Below, piece by piece: positions 1 through 8,434 of a stretch of 24,623 nt of DNA. How positions within the stretch are numbered: the first letter of the stretch is position 1; each line of letters starts with the position of its first letter. The notes beneath the pieces are model-generated. The model saw only the letters and a list, made by a program, of their open reading frames with translations. It was not told the origin of the DNA and did no database searches. Source of the stretch: an uncultured Alphaproteobacteria bacterium (GTDB taxonomy: Bacteria > Pseudomonadota > Alphaproteobacteria > HIMB59 > GCA-002718135); assembly GCA_902517315.1 (NCBI GenBank), contig CABYBP010000016.1, forward strand, positions 1 to 24,623, in the 5' to 3' direction. Position numbers and translations under genes: made by a program.

Positions 1-1662
1 TTGTGTAACATCTTTTCTAAATGAAGCAACTGTTTCTCTAGCTATTATCTTACCACCAATTGCCGCTTGGATAGCAACCTTGAATTGTTGTCTTGGAATT
101 AAATCTTTGAGACGTTCACATAAAGCTCTACCTCTTTGTTCAGATCTATCTTTATGAACGATTAATGATAATGCATCTACAGGATCACCATTTATAAGTA
201 TGCCTACTTTAACTAAATTATTTATTTCATATCCAGTAATTTCGTAGTCAAAGCTTGCGTATCCTTTTGTAATTGATTTCAATCTATCATAAAAATCAAA
301 TACAACTTCATTTAAAGGTAATTTATACTCTACTAAAGGTCTATTACCTGCATAACTCATATTCTGTTGAATTCCTCTTTTAGAGGTACATAAATCTAAG
401 ACTGATCCTAAAAATTCTTCAGGTACAATTATTGTAGCTTTTATCCAAGGTTCAGAAATATTTTCAACTTTTACAGGATCTGGCATATCAGTAGGATTAT
501 GAAGATTAATAGTAGATCCATCTTTCATTAAAATTTTATAAACTACGGATGGTGCAGTAGTAACTAGTTCTAAATTAAATTCTCTTTCAAAACGATCTCT
601 GATAATTTCTAAATGAAGTAATCCTAAAAAACCACAACGAAAACCGTAGCCTAAAGCGGGACTAACTTCTGGTTCATAAGAAAAGCTTGAGTCATTTAAA
701 GCAAGTTTAGCCATACTATCACGCATATGCTCAAAGTCATCAGAGTCAACTGGAAACATACCGCAGAAAACAACTGGTTGAGATGGTTTAAAACCAGGTA
801 GAACTTCTTCTGTTGGAAGTTTGTCATCTGTTATTGTATCACCAACTTTACAATCAGAAACACTCTTTATGCCAGAATTTATAAATCCAATTTCTCCTGG
901 GCCAAGTGAGCCAACTTCAGTTGCTTTAGGGGAAAAGACGCCTACTCTGTCTATGGTGTAAGTAGCTCCTGTTGCCATGAATCTAATTTTTTGACCTTTT
1001 TTTAATTCTCCATTAATTACTCTAATAAGTACAACAACACCAAGATAGCTGTCATACCAACTATCAACTAACATACATTTTAATTCTTTACTTATTTCAC
1101 CTGATGGGGATGGGAGAAGTGTTATGATTTTATTTAATAAATCTTCTATACCTAAACCCGTTTTTGCTGAAACAAGAGACGCATTATCAGTTTCAATACC
1201 CAGCACATCTTCAATTTGTGATTTTATTTTATCTGGCTCAGATGAAGGAAGGTCAATTTTATTTAGAACTGGTAAAATTTCATGATCATTATTAATTGCT
1301 TGATATGCATTAGCTAATGTTTGCGCCTCAACACCCTGTGTAGAATCAACTATCAGTAATGATCCCTCGCATGCTGCTAAAGATCTTGATACCTCATATG
1401 AGAAATCAACATGACCTGGAGTGTCCATAATATTAAGTACATAATTTTTTCCATCTTTTGATTTGTAAGAAAGCCTAACTGTTTGAGCTTTAATAGTAAT
1501 ACCTCTTTCTCTTTCTAATTCCATTGAATCTAAAACCTGTTCTTTCATCTCTCTATCAGTTAAACCTCCACAAAATTGTATTAGCCTATCGGCTAAGGTT
1601 GATTTTCCATGATCTATGTGGGCAACAATTGAGAAATTGCGAATAGAACTAAGTTCTGTCAT
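1..1662 (-). CDS. lepA: Elongation factor 4 (LepA), C-terminus cut by window edge
   Basis: This is the ribosome-associated translational GTPase EF4/LepA, a cytosolic factor that acts on stalled or mis-translocated ribosomes. I translated 554 codons on the minus strand without a stop. The N-terminus shows the G1 loop AHIDHGKST (about residues 14-22), followed by switch and G motifs DTPGH, NKID and SAKTG. The LepA-typical stretch [15 protein letters not shown] lies in the middle, and the C-terminal part includes [10 protein letters not shown]. The family is usually about 600 residues, so roughly 45-50 C-terminal residues lie left of base 1. The ATG (1660-1662) overlaps the pheT stop by one base (TAATG), which suggests translational coupling and makes lepA the last visible gene of the infC operon. 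The identification is secure. Confidence 0.97.
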   Translation of the reverse strand, partial: MTELSSIRNFSIVAHIDHGKSTLADRLIQFCGGLTDREMKEQVLDSMELERERGITIKAQTVRLSYKSKDGKNYVLNIMDTPGHVDFSYEVSRSLAACEGSLLIVDSTQGVEAQTLANAYQAINNDHEILPVLNKIDLPSSEPDKIKSQIEDVLGIETDNASLVSAKTGLGIEDLLNKIITLLPSPSGEISKELKCMLVDSWYDSYLGVVVLIRVINGELKKGQKIRFMATGATYTIDRVGVFSPKATEVGSLGPGEIGFINSGIKSVSDCKVGDTITDDKLPTEEVLPGFKPSQPVVFCGMFPVDSDDFEHMRDSMAKLALNDSSFSYEPEVSPALGYGFRCGFLGLLHLEIIRDRFEREFNLELVTTAPSVVYKILMKDGSTINLHNPTDMPDPVKVENISEPWIKATIIVPEEFLGSVLDLCTSKRGIQQNMSYAGNRPLVEYKLPLNEVVFDFYDRLKSITKGYASFDYEITGYEINNLVKVGILINGDPVDALSLIVHKDRSEQRGRALCERLKDLIPRQQFKVAIQAAIGGKIIARETVASFRKDVTQ

Positions 1663-4052
1663 TAGTTTCTTAAAGATGCGTCAAGAGACTTAGATATTTC
1701 ATCTATTATTTTTTTTGATAATTCTTCAATTTCTTGATCATTGAATGTTTTATCTAGAGGTTGTAATAAAACCCTAATAGCAATACTTTTTTTATTTTCT
1801 GGAAGTTTATCACCATCATAAACATCAAATAATGTTACTTTTTTAACAATATTTTTATCTATTTTTTTTACTTTTTTAATTATCTCACCAGCTTTAACTG
1901 CTTTTGGAAACAGAAAAGCAAAATCCCTTTCAACCATTTGATAAGGATTGTTAACAAAACCACCTTTAGTAGAAGATTTATTTTCTTGAAATTGTGAAAT
2001 ATTTTCCAAATATATTTCAAAACCAAATACCTTTAAATTAACATCCATTGCTTTTAATAGAATTGGATGTAATTCTCCAAAATTAGCTATTTTGTTTTTA
2101 CCAAGTCTTAAAGAAGATGATTTGCCTGGATGATAGATTTGACCTTCGAGCTTTTCATATAGCAAATTATCTATGGGTACATTTAAACTATCTAAAATAG
2201 AAAATAAATCAGCCTTTATACTAAAGACATCAATATTTTTTTTATTTGATAACCAATTTTGTTCATCAGATGAGCCATAAGCTACAGCTGTAGCAACATT
2301 TTCTTGTTGTTCTGGTAATGATTTAGAAAAATTTGGACCCACTTCAAAAATTTTAGCTCTCAAATACATTCTGGCTTTATTTTGATTGATTGCTTCTAAT
2401 AAATTTGGAAAGGTAGATGGTCTCATTGTGTTCAAATCGGTACTTATTGGATTTTTTAAATTAATTATTTCATCTGATATAATTTCTGCTTTTTTCTCAT
2501 CCATAAAAGACCAAGTAACAACTTCAGAATATCCATTAAGAGCTATAGTTTTTTTGCTTTTATAAAAAGTTTTTGTTTTAGTATTTAAAATCTGTTTTTT
2601 TTCTTCTTGATTAGTTACTTTTTTTAGAGGAATTTTATTATAACCATAAATTCTAATTATTTCCTCAACAATATCTGCCTCACCAACTATGTCTGGTCTA
2701 AAAGTTGGACTGTAAATTTCAAACTTTGAATTTTTTTCCTTAATAGAAAAACCAAGTGAAACTAAGATTTTTTTTTGTTCCTTATTATTAATTTCTATTC
2801 CACCAAAAGTCTTTACTTTATTTGGATCAAACATGAATGGTTTAGTTTGTTCTATATTAATTTCTGAAGAAACAAACTCACTTACTTCTCCTCCACATAA
2901 TTCCACAATCATTTGAGTTGCTGCTTCTACACCCCAATATATCGAGTCTGTATCTATACCTCTTTCAAAACGGTAACGTGCATCACTTTGAAGGTTAAGT
3001 TTTCTTCCAGTTTTAGTCACAGAAATCGGATCAAATAATGCGACTTCTAGAAATACATTTTTAGTCTCCATACTACAACCACTATGGAGACCACCCATAA
3101 CTCCACCAATTCCATGAAGTTTATTTTCATCATCAGAAATTACAATTGTGTCACTCTCACATTTGTAATTAACTTCATTTAGTGCTAAACATTCCTCATT
3201 TTTAATGGCTAATCTCATTGTTAAATTGCCTGAGACTTTATCAGCATCATAAACATGAAGTGGTCTTCCTAAGTCAAAAGTAATATAATTTGTGATGTCA
3301 ACAAGAGCTGAAATGGGCCTTAATCCGATCGAAGTTAATCTATCTTGAATCCATTTAGGGCTTTCTACATTTTTGACATTTTTGAAATATCGACCTGCTA
3401 CTCCAGGACATAAATTATTATTTTGAAATTCTTTTTTCCACGAAATTGGGCTTTTGAATGCTTCTTTTGATTTTTTAAAATTTAAGTCTTTTAATTTACC
3501 AATCCCTGCTGCTGCTAAATCCCTTGCGATACCTCTGACAGATAAACAATCAGATCTATTTGGAGTTAAATTAATTTCTATAACAGGTTCATCTATTCTG
3601 AAAATTTCACTAAATAAATCACCAATTTTATAATTATCTTTTATTTCAATAATGCCATCGTGTTCATCAGAAATACCCATTTCTCTTTCTGATACAAGCA
3701 TTCCACAAGACTCGACTCCTCTTATTTTGGTTTTTTTTAAATGTATGTCTGTGCCAGGAATATAACTATTTTCTGGTGCAAAAATACCAAGCATCCCTTG
3801 TCTTGCATTTGGAGCACCACAAACAACTTGAAAATTTCCATTTATTGTTTCTACCTGACATACTTTAAGTTTATCTGCATTTGAATGTTTTTCTGCTTTC
3901 AAAACTTTAGCCACTGTAAAATTCTTAAATATTTCTGATTTATCTTCTACACTTTCAATCTCTAAACCAATATTGGTTAAAGTATCTGTTATAGTATTCA
4001 AATTTTCAGAAGTATCTAAATGATCTTTTAACCAATCTAAAGAAAATTTCAT
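1662..4052 (-). CDS. pheT: Phenylalanyl-tRNA synthetase beta subunit
   Basis: This is the beta chain of the cytosolic (alpha-beta)2 PheRS, which charges tRNA-Phe. It binds the tRNA and carries the editing site. The 796 residues match the family size of about 795. An N-terminal tRNA-binding (EMAP-like) domain lies at about 39-150 ([19 protein letters not shown]). The B3/B4 editing region includes [10 protein letters not shown], and B5 and the inactive synthetase-like core follow. A ferredoxin-fold anticodon-binding domain starts near 700 ([13 protein letters not shown]). The ATG (4050-4052) directly abuts the pheS stop (TAGATG), and its TAA overlaps the lepA ATG by one base. A weak AGG lies about 10 nt upstream of the start. 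The frame is intact. Confidence 0.98.
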   Translation of the reverse strand: MKFSLDWLKDHLDTSENLNTITDTLTNIGLEIESVEDKSEIFKNFTVAKVLKAEKHSNADKLKVCQVETINGNFQVVCGAPNARQGMLGIFAPENSYIPGTDIHLKKTKIRGVESCGMLVSEREMGISDEHDGIIEIKDNYKIGDLFSEIFRIDEPVIEINLTPNRSDCLSVRGIARDLAAAGIGKLKDLNFKKSKEAFKSPISWKKEFQNNNLCPGVAGRYFKNVKNVESPKWIQDRLTSIGLRPISALVDITNYITFDLGRPLHVYDADKVSGNLTMRLAIKNEECLALNEVNYKCESDTIVISDDENKLHGIGGVMGGLHSGCSMETKNVFLEVALFDPISVTKTGRKLNLQSDARYRFERGIDTDSIYWGVEAATQMIVELCGGEVSEFVSSEINIEQTKPFMFDPNKVKTFGGIEINNKEQKKILVSLGFSIKEKNSKFEIYSPTFRPDIVGEADIVEEIIRIYGYNKIPLKKVTNQEEKKQILNTKTKTFYKSKKTIALNGYSEVVTWSFMDEKKAEIISDEIINLKNPISTDLNTMRPSTFPNLLEAINQNKARMYLRAKIFEVGPNFSKSLPEQQENVATAVAYGSSDEQNWLSNKKNIDVFSIKADLFSILDSLNVPIDNLLYEKLEGQIYHPGKSSSLRLGKNKIANFGELHPILLKAMDVNLKVFGFEIYLENISQFQENKSSTKGGFVNNPYQMVERDFAFLFPKAVKAGEIIKKVKKIDKNIVKKVTLFDVYDGDKLPENKKSIAIRVLLQPLDKTFNDQEIEELSKKIIDEISKSLDASLRN

Positions 4053-5111
4053 CTATAAACCTGATCGTGTTTGATTATCTAAAATACTAAAACCATAATG
4101 ATCCAACCATCTATAATTTGGATCAAAAAAACTTCTTAAATCTGTAATACCATATTTAAGCATCGACAAACGTTCAATTCCCATACCAAAAGCAAAGCCT
4201 TGATAATGTTTTGAATCAATATTACAGTTATCTAGAACTATAGGATTGACCATTCCACAACCCAATATTTCTAACCATTTATCTCCTTCACCAATTTTTA
4301 TTTTATTATTTACTTTAGTATAAGCTACATCCAATTCTGCACTAGGCTCGGTAAAAGGAAAATAACTAGGACGAAAACGGTATTGTAGGTTTTTTACTTC
4401 AAAAAATTCCTCTAAAAATGAAATAAGTGTTGATTTTAAATCTACCATAGTAGAATTTGTATCTACAACCAATCCTTCTACCTGATGAAACATTGGAGCG
4501 TGAGTAGCATCAGAGTCACTTCTATAAGTTCTGCCAGGTACAATAATTTTTATCGGTGGTTTAGTGTTGAGCATAGTTCTCACTTGAACAGGACTGGTAT
4601 GGGTTCGAAGAACATTTTTATCTCCATTATCCTGAACATAAAAAGTATCCTGCATTTCTCTTGCAGGATGATGTTCTGGTATATTTAAAGCTGTAAAATT
4701 ATTAAAATCTGTTTCAATATCTGGTCCTGTTTCCACTGCATAATTTAAATTTCCAAAAATTTCTATAAGATTAAATATTGTTTGACTAATTGGGTGTATT
4801 TTTCCTTTTTCAGAAATATTAGGCGGTAAAGTAATGTCAATTGATTCTAAATTTATCGTGTTTGAAATTTCAATATTTTCAATTTCTGTTCTTTGGTTTT
4901 TAATAGCTTCTTCAATTTCTTTTTTAAAAATATTTAATTCCTGCCCTTTCGATTTTTTTTCTTCAATCGACAAAGAGCCTAATCCTTTTAAGGCTTCAGG
5001 TATTAATCCTTTTTTACCTAAATAATACAATCGAAGTTTTTCTAATTCTTCAAAAGATTTCGAAGCTGTTATTTTTTTTAGAACATCAATTTTATCTTCA
5101 GCTAATGCCAT
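4053..5111 (-). CDS. pheS: Phenylalanyl-tRNA synthetase alpha subunit
   Basis: This is the catalytic alpha chain of PheRS, a class II aminoacyl-tRNA synthetase that makes phenylalanyl-adenylate and transfers Phe to tRNA. It has 352 residues, slightly longer than the E. coli protein (327). An N-terminal helical, coiled-coil-like arm covers about residues 1-90 and is rich in Glu and Lys. Motif 1 begins at HPISQT (106-111). Motif 2 is GRTYRSDSDATHAPMFHQVEG (193-213), followed by FPFTEPSAE (251-259). Motif 3 is GFAFGMGIER (305-314). Its stop is immediately followed by the pheT ATG, and 29 AT-rich bases separate it from rplT. No Shine-Dalgarno sequence is visible upstream. Confidence 0.98.
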   Translation of the reverse strand: MALAEDKIDVLKKITASKSFEELEKLRLYYLGKKGLIPEALKGLGSLSIEEKKSKGQELNIFKKEIEEAIKNQRTEIENIEISNTINLESIDITLPPNISEKGKIHPISQTIFNLIEIFGNLNYAVETGPDIETDFNNFTALNIPEHHPAREMQDTFYVQDNGDKNVLRTHTSPVQVRTMLNTKPPIKIIVPGRTYRSDSDATHAPMFHQVEGLVVDTNSTMVDLKSTLISFLEEFFEVKNLQYRFRPSYFPFTEPSAELDVAYTKVNNKIKIGEGDKWLEILGCGMVNPIVLDNCNIDSKHYQGFAFGMGIERLSMLKYGITDLRSFFDPNYRWLDHYGFSILDNQTRSGL

Positions 5112-5140
5112 TAATATCTATTATATTTTATTAATTAAAA

Positions 5141-5494
5141 TTATCTAGCAGATTGAGCTTTATCAACTAAGGCTTTAAAGGTCTCAGGCTGGTTAACTGC
5201 TAAGTCTGCTAAAATCTTTCTATCTATATCAATTGATGATTTTTTTAGACCAGATATAAATTGTGAATATGTTAGACCATAAAGTCTAACACCAGCATTG
5301 ATTCTTTGAATCCATAAACCTCTAAAATCACTTTTTCTTTTTTTACGATCTCTGTAAGCATATTGCATGCCTCTTTCGACTGCTTGTACAGCAACTCGAA
5401 AAACATTTTTTCTTCTACCGTAATAACCTTTAGCTCTTTTAATTACTTTTTTGTGCCTTGCTCTTGATGTAACACCTCGTGATACTCTTGCCAT
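5141..5494 (-). CDS. rplT: 50S ribosomal protein L20
   Basis: L20 is an early 23S rRNA-binding protein of the large subunit. In several bacteria it is also the repressor of its own operon. The 117-residue length is typical. The basic N-terminal arm ([29 protein letters not shown] region) and the globular part with LWIQRINAG and [18 protein letters not shown] are characteristic. It follows rpmI by 12 nt. A strong ribosome-binding site, AAGGGG (5503-5508), overlaps the rpmI stop and sits 8 nt before the ATG. This fixes the start and is unusual in this SD-poor window. Confidence 0.98.
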   Translation of the reverse strand: MARVSRGVTSRARHKKVIKRAKGYYGRRKNVFRVAVQAVERGMQYAYRDRKKRKSDFRGLWIQRINAGVRLYGLTYSQFISGLKKSSIDIDRKILADLAVNQPETFKALVDKAQSAR

Positions 5495-5502
5495 TTTGAT
5501 TT

Positions 5503-5508
5503 CCCCTT
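5503..5508 (-). promoter_or_regulatory. Strong Shine-Dalgarno site of rplT
   Basis: AAGGGG on the minus strand lies 8 nt before the rplT ATG and overlaps the rpmI TAA stop (5507-5509). This arrangement favours re-initiation of ribosomes that finish rpmI. Confidence 0.75.
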
Positions 5509-5707
5509 ACTTGTTGTACGGTAACATATGATCAATCAAAGCTGAGTCACCTGGTGACATAATTGCAGATCTTTTTGTGCTACGAATAAATTTATTGGAA
5601 CGTTTACTCATTCCGTGTCTTTTTCCAGCTGGTTTGAATTTTATTTTACCAGTTCCAGTTCTAGAAAATCTTTTTTTAAGACTACTTTTGGTTTTAAGCT
5701 TGGGCAT
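5507..5707 (-). CDS. rpmI: 50S ribosomal protein L35
   Basis: L35 is a small basic protein of the 50S subunit. The 66-residue length is normal. Recognisable pieces are [14 protein letters not shown] at the N-terminus, the central KRHGMSKRS, and the C-terminal MLPYNK. It sits between infC and rplT, the conserved order in most bacteria. The ATG (5705-5707) is preceded by AGGAGA, 5 nt away. The 101-nt gap separating it from infC contains two predicted RNA hairpins, listed separately. Confidence 0.97.
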   Translation of the reverse strand: MPKLKTKSSLKKRFSRTGTGKIKFKPAGKRHGMSKRSNKFIRSTKRSAIMSPGDSALIDHMLPYNK

Positions 5708-5712
5708 TACTA

Positions 5713-5718
5713 TCTCCT
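5713..5718 (-). promoter_or_regulatory. Strong Shine-Dalgarno site of rpmI
   Basis: AGGAGA on the minus strand, 5 nt upstream of the rpmI ATG. It lies 12 nt downstream of a GC-rich hairpin (5731-5763), so folding of the leader could influence access to it. That influence is inference. Confidence 0.75.
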
Positions 5719-5730
5719 ATATTAAAGTTT

Positions 5731-5780
5731 ACCCGTTAGGCTGCCCCGCAGGCCATAACAAGTTTGCAGTACTTATACTG
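5731..5780 (-). promoter_or_regulatory. Structured rpmI leader: two predicted RNA hairpins
   Basis: In minus-strand RNA, bases 5763-5731 fold into an irregular hairpin. The outer 8-bp stem is ACUUGUUA with UAACGGGU (two G-U pairs). A bulged U follows, then GGC/GCC, a bulged C, UGC/GCA, and a GGG loop. The two wobble pairs would be A-C mismatches in plus-strand RNA, so the structure belongs to the operon transcript. Upstream, CAGUA-UAAG-UACUG (5780-5767) forms a 5-bp hairpin. No U-tract follows, which argues against an intrinsic terminator. By analogy with known L20 autoregulation of rpmI-rplT operons, this could be a ribosomal-protein-binding leader. That function is inference. Confidence 0.5.
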
Positions 5781-5808
5781 ATAATTGAATTTTTTGCAAT
5801 GTTTAGAA

Positions 5809-6348
5809 TTATTTAGCAACTTGAGGAACAAGTATCATCATTATTTGTCTTCCTTCGAATTTAGGAGCTACCTCAACTTTAGCGTATTCCTCTACTTCAG
5901 AAGTTAATTTTTTTAAAAGATCAAATCCTAGGTTTTGATGTTCCATTTCTCGACCCCTAAATCGCATGGAAACTTTCACTTTATTTCCACCACCAATAAA
6001 CTTTGATAAAGCTTTAACTTTAACATTGTAATCATGAGTATCAATTCCAGGCCTCATTTTTATTTCTTTTACTTCAATTGTTTTTTGTTTTTTCTTAGCT
6101 TCTTTTTTACTTTTTTGTTCTCTGTATTTTAATTTACCATAATCTATGATTTTACATACTGGCGGATTAGCTTCAGGGGACACTTCAACTAAATCAAAAC
6201 CTTCATCTTCTGCTTGAATTAAAGCTTCACGAATGCTTAAGATGCCCATTTGTTTACCACTACTAGATATTAGTCTTACTTCACTTGCAGTAATCTGCTC
6301 GTTGATTCTTGGACCGGTATCTTTCTTTGTTCTGAAATTTATAGCCAA
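5809..6348 (-). CDS. infC: Translation initiation factor IF-3, non-ATG start
   Basis: IF3 binds the 30S subunit, prevents premature 50S joining and proofreads the start codon. The 179 residues match the family. The N-terminal domain has GPRINEQITASEVRLI and the linker segment NPPVCKIIDYGKLKYREQ. The C-terminal domain has KMRPGIDTHDYNVK and MRFRGREM, ending at EGRQIMMILVPQ. The frame opens after a TAA at 6367-6369 and contains no ATG or GTG before conserved sequence. The codons are ATA ATT TTG GCT, so the start is TTG (6346-6348) or the neighbouring ATT (6349-6351). E. coli infC starts with AUU and IF3 represses such starts, so the same autoregulation is likely. It is the first gene of the operon, with no clear Shine-Dalgarno site. 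Confidence 0.95.
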   Translation of the reverse strand: MAINFRTKKDTGPRINEQITASEVRLISSSGKQMGILSIREALIQAEDEGFDLVEVSPEANPPVCKIIDYGKLKYREQKSKKEAKKKQKTIEVKEIKMRPGIDTHDYNVKVKALSKFIGGGNKVKVSMRFRGREMEHQNLGFDLLKKLTSEVEEYAKVEVAPKFEGRQIMMILVPQVAK

Positions 6349-6384
6349 AATTATAAAAAGATTATGTTAAAGCTACTAATTAAT

Positions 6385-6414
6385 AGCATATTAGGAAATT
6401 AAGTCTTTTGTCAT
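6385..6414 (-). promoter_or_regulatory. Candidate sigma-70-type promoter of the infC operon
   Basis: On the minus strand, ATGACA (6409-6414) matches the -35 consensus at five of six positions. After 18 nt it is followed by TATGCT (6385-6390), a four-of-six -10. This would give a leader of roughly 30 nt before the infC start. The call rests on consensus matching in AT-rich DNA only. Confidence 0.35.
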
Positions 6415-6426
6415 AATTTGTTAGGA

Positions 6427-6432
6427 TATAAT
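6427..6432 (+). promoter_or_regulatory. Perfect -10 box, candidate promoter of the plus-strand GT9 gene
   Basis: A perfect TATAAT hexamer lies about 75 nt upstream of the ATG at 6505. TTGTCA (6408-6413) is a good -35 hexamer but lies only 13 nt away, which is too short. No good -35 is seen at 16-18 nt. The assignment is weak, since AT-rich DNA gives such hexamers by chance. Confidence 0.3.
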
Positions 6433-6504
6433 CTCAAATGAAATTAAATTCAAGAGCTGATTTTAAAAAAAAATTAATTGTTTTTAAGTTATTAAATACA
6501 CTTT

Positions 6505-7512
6505 ATGAAAATTTGTTTAGTTAGAAACGACAAAATGGGAGATATGATCATTACTCTTCCAGTTGTTCAAGGATTAAAAGAAGTTAATAAAGATTATAAT
6601 ATTGATGTCGTATGCTCTAAATATAATCAAAAAATATGTAAAAATTTTAAGTCTATTAATAAAATTTTTTTACTTCAAAATAAATTTTATGAAATTTTGA
6701 AAATAATTTTACAATTAAGAAATGAAGATTATGATTATATTTTCACATTCAGTCCTGGTATATTAAGTATTTTATTATCAATTTTTTCTAAGAGTAAATC
6801 AAAGTCATTGTTGATTTTTAAATCTAGATACAAAAATAATTATATAAGTAAATTTTTCGATAGAATTTTGGGTAAAATCTTTTTTAATTACTGCATAATA
6901 ATCGATCGCAAATTAAGATATTCACAAAATATGCCAATTCATCAAACAGAGATTATGATGGAATTAGTTACTAAAAATGGATTAAGTTTAAATAATAATG
7001 CAGAGATTAAGAATGTATTTGAATTAGGAAAAATAGACTTAAATTCAAAGAATATATGTTTAATTCATTTATCTTCAAAATGGATCAATAAATATTTTTC
7101 AGAAAAAAACTTTATCAGTCTATTAGACAATCTTAAAAATTTAAAAATTAATATTGTAATGACAACTGATGTCACATCAAAAAATGTATTCTATGAAATA
7201 TTTAAAAAATATGAGATTATTACTAATGAAGAGTTTCATAATCTTAAAAGTATAAATAATGTTTTAATCTTAGATCAATTAAGTTTTGATAATTGGACAT
7301 CAATAATAAATTCTTCAAAGTATGTAATTACGCCTGAATGTGGATGCACACATATTGCATCACTTTCTGAAACACAACTTTGTGTTATTTACGATTCAGA
7401 TAATGTTCCAGATATGATTGCAAAAGAATATGCTCCGTGGAAGAAAAAATATACTAAACTATTCTCCAATAACCAAAATTTAGAAAAAAAATTAATTTCA
7501 TTTATTAGTTAA
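6505..7512 (+). CDS. Glycosyltransferase family 9 (heptosyltransferase-like)
   Basis: This 335-residue protein looks like a member of the ADP-heptose:LPS heptosyltransferase family (GT9, GT-B fold). The N-terminus KICLVRNDKMGDMIITLPVVQ matches the family's start, where a GD-containing loop opens the acceptor domain. Near the C-terminus, PECGCTHIASL sits where GT9 enzymes have their DxGxxHLAA donor-site motif; the Asp is replaced by Glu-Cys here. The middle is very rich in Lys, Asn and Ile and gives no further clue. Cytosolic transfer of a heptose or similar sugar to an LPS core is the likely role, but the substrate is unknown. The gene runs opposite to its neighbours, and its 3' end overlaps the next gene tail-to-tail by 8 nt. 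Its DNA is markedly AT-rich. Confidence 0.8.
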   Translation: MKICLVRNDKMGDMIITLPVVQGLKEVNKDYNIDVVCSKYNQKICKNFKSINKIFLLQNKFYEILKIILQLRNEDYDYIFTFSPGILSILLSIFSKSKSKSLLIFKSRYKNNYISKFFDRILGKIFFNYCIIIDRKLRYSQNMPIHQTEIMMELVTKNGLSLNNNAEIKNVFELGKIDLNSKNICLIHLSSKWINKYFSEKNFISLLDNLKNLKINIVMTTDVTSKNVFYEIFKKYEIITNEEFHNLKSINNVLILDQLSFDNWTSIINSSKYVITPECGCTHIASLSETQLCVIYDSDNVPDMIAKEYAPWKKKYTKLFSNNQNLEKKLISFIS

Positions 7513-8434
7513 ATTTTTTATCATTTAAAAAATCTAATACCTTTTTTACAGATATTGAGTTCATTGTATCACTAAGGATTGTGTAACCATTTTTATATTC
7601 AGACAAGTTTGATTTTGAAATAACATTATCTTTTGCTAAAAAAAGAATAGGTGAATTACTTAAAGCTGCAATATGACCTGGACCAGTATCATTAGTAATT
7701 ATAAATTTACTTTTTTTAGCGACAGAGTAAATGATTTCAGGAGGAGATTTATCAGTTAAATCTGTAATCTTTTGACATGCTTTACAGATCATTTCTACTG
7801 TTTCTTTATCTGATTTTTGACCAACAACACAAATATGGTATCCTTTTTTTTCTAGAGAACTTGCGAGTATTGCAAATTTTTCAGGTGACCATTGCTTATC
7901 TTTACCTGATTTAGAAACACCAGGTATTATTAAGATTATTTTGCCTTCATTAATTGCTGGAATATTTTTGTAAAGCCAATCTATATTTTGATTAATTTCA
8001 TTTATACCTATTAACCTTAATTGATTGTATAAACCTTTCTGAGGAGATTCTGTTCCTTGAGGGGGAATTACATACTGAATATCACAATTAGACCTAGATC
8101 CATTAATTTTTACTTTCGAAATAAATTTTAAGAATGACCAATAATTATTTGTCCTTTTAGAATTCTGTAAATCTATGATTAGATCGTATTTATTTTGATT
8201 AATTTTTAATATAATCTTTAGTGAATCTATTATTCCTTTTCTATTATCTTTAAAAATCGAACTAAAATAATTAGAATTTCTTAGAAAATTTATATATTTT
8301 TCTTCGGTGAGTAAATCGATAGTGGCGGTACTAAAAAATTGCTTAATTGATGCCATGGGAAGTATAGAAAAAGCAATATCACCAAGTGATCCATGCTTTA
8401 CTACTAATATTTTGTTAAATTGATTGCTGTTCAT
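7505..8434 (-). CDS. Glycosyltransferase family 9 (heptosyltransferase-like)
   Basis: This 309-residue GT9-type protein is likely to transfer a heptose or related sugar onto LPS core or another glycan in the cytosol. It starts with KILVVKHGSLGDIAFSILPM, the typical GT9 opening. A donor-binding segment, LIIPGVSKSGKDKQWSPEKF, lies in the middle. The C-terminal motif TNDTGPGHIAALS is close to the family consensus, closer than in the plus-strand GT9 gene next door. It therefore looks like a working enzyme, but its acceptor cannot be named. Its start overlaps the end of the upstream GT4 gene by 20 nt, so the two probably form an operon. Its stop overlaps the convergent GT9 gene by 8 nt. Confidence 0.88.
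   Translation of the reverse strand: MNSNQFNKILVVKHGSLGDIAFSILPMASIKQFFSTATIDLLTEEKYINFLRNSNYFSSIFKDNRKGIIDSLKIILKINQNKYDLIIDLQNSKRTNNYWSFLKFISKVKINGSRSNCDIQYVIPPQGTESPQKGLYNQLRLIGINEINQNIDWLYKNIPAINEGKIILIIPGVSKSGKDKQWSPEKFAILASSLEKKGYHICVVGQKSDKETVEMICKACQKITDLTDKSPPEIIYSVAKKSKFIITNDTGPGHIAALSNSPILFLAKDNVISKSNLSEYKNGYTILSDTMNSISVKKVLDFLNDKKFN

Noticed and set aside
5731..5763. Intrinsic terminator between infC and rpmI
   Set aside because: No U-tract follows the hairpin, and the downstream genes are operon partners.
6349..6504. tRNA or other known RNA gene in the infC/GT9 spacer
   Set aside because: No cloverleaf or GC-rich stem is visible. It holds only AT-rich promoter-like sequence.
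6438..6524. 28-codon plus-strand ORF just after a TATAAT box, overlapping the GT9 start
   Set aside because: It has no Shine-Dalgarno site and no recognisable peptide, and lies in AT-rich spacer where such frames arise by chance.
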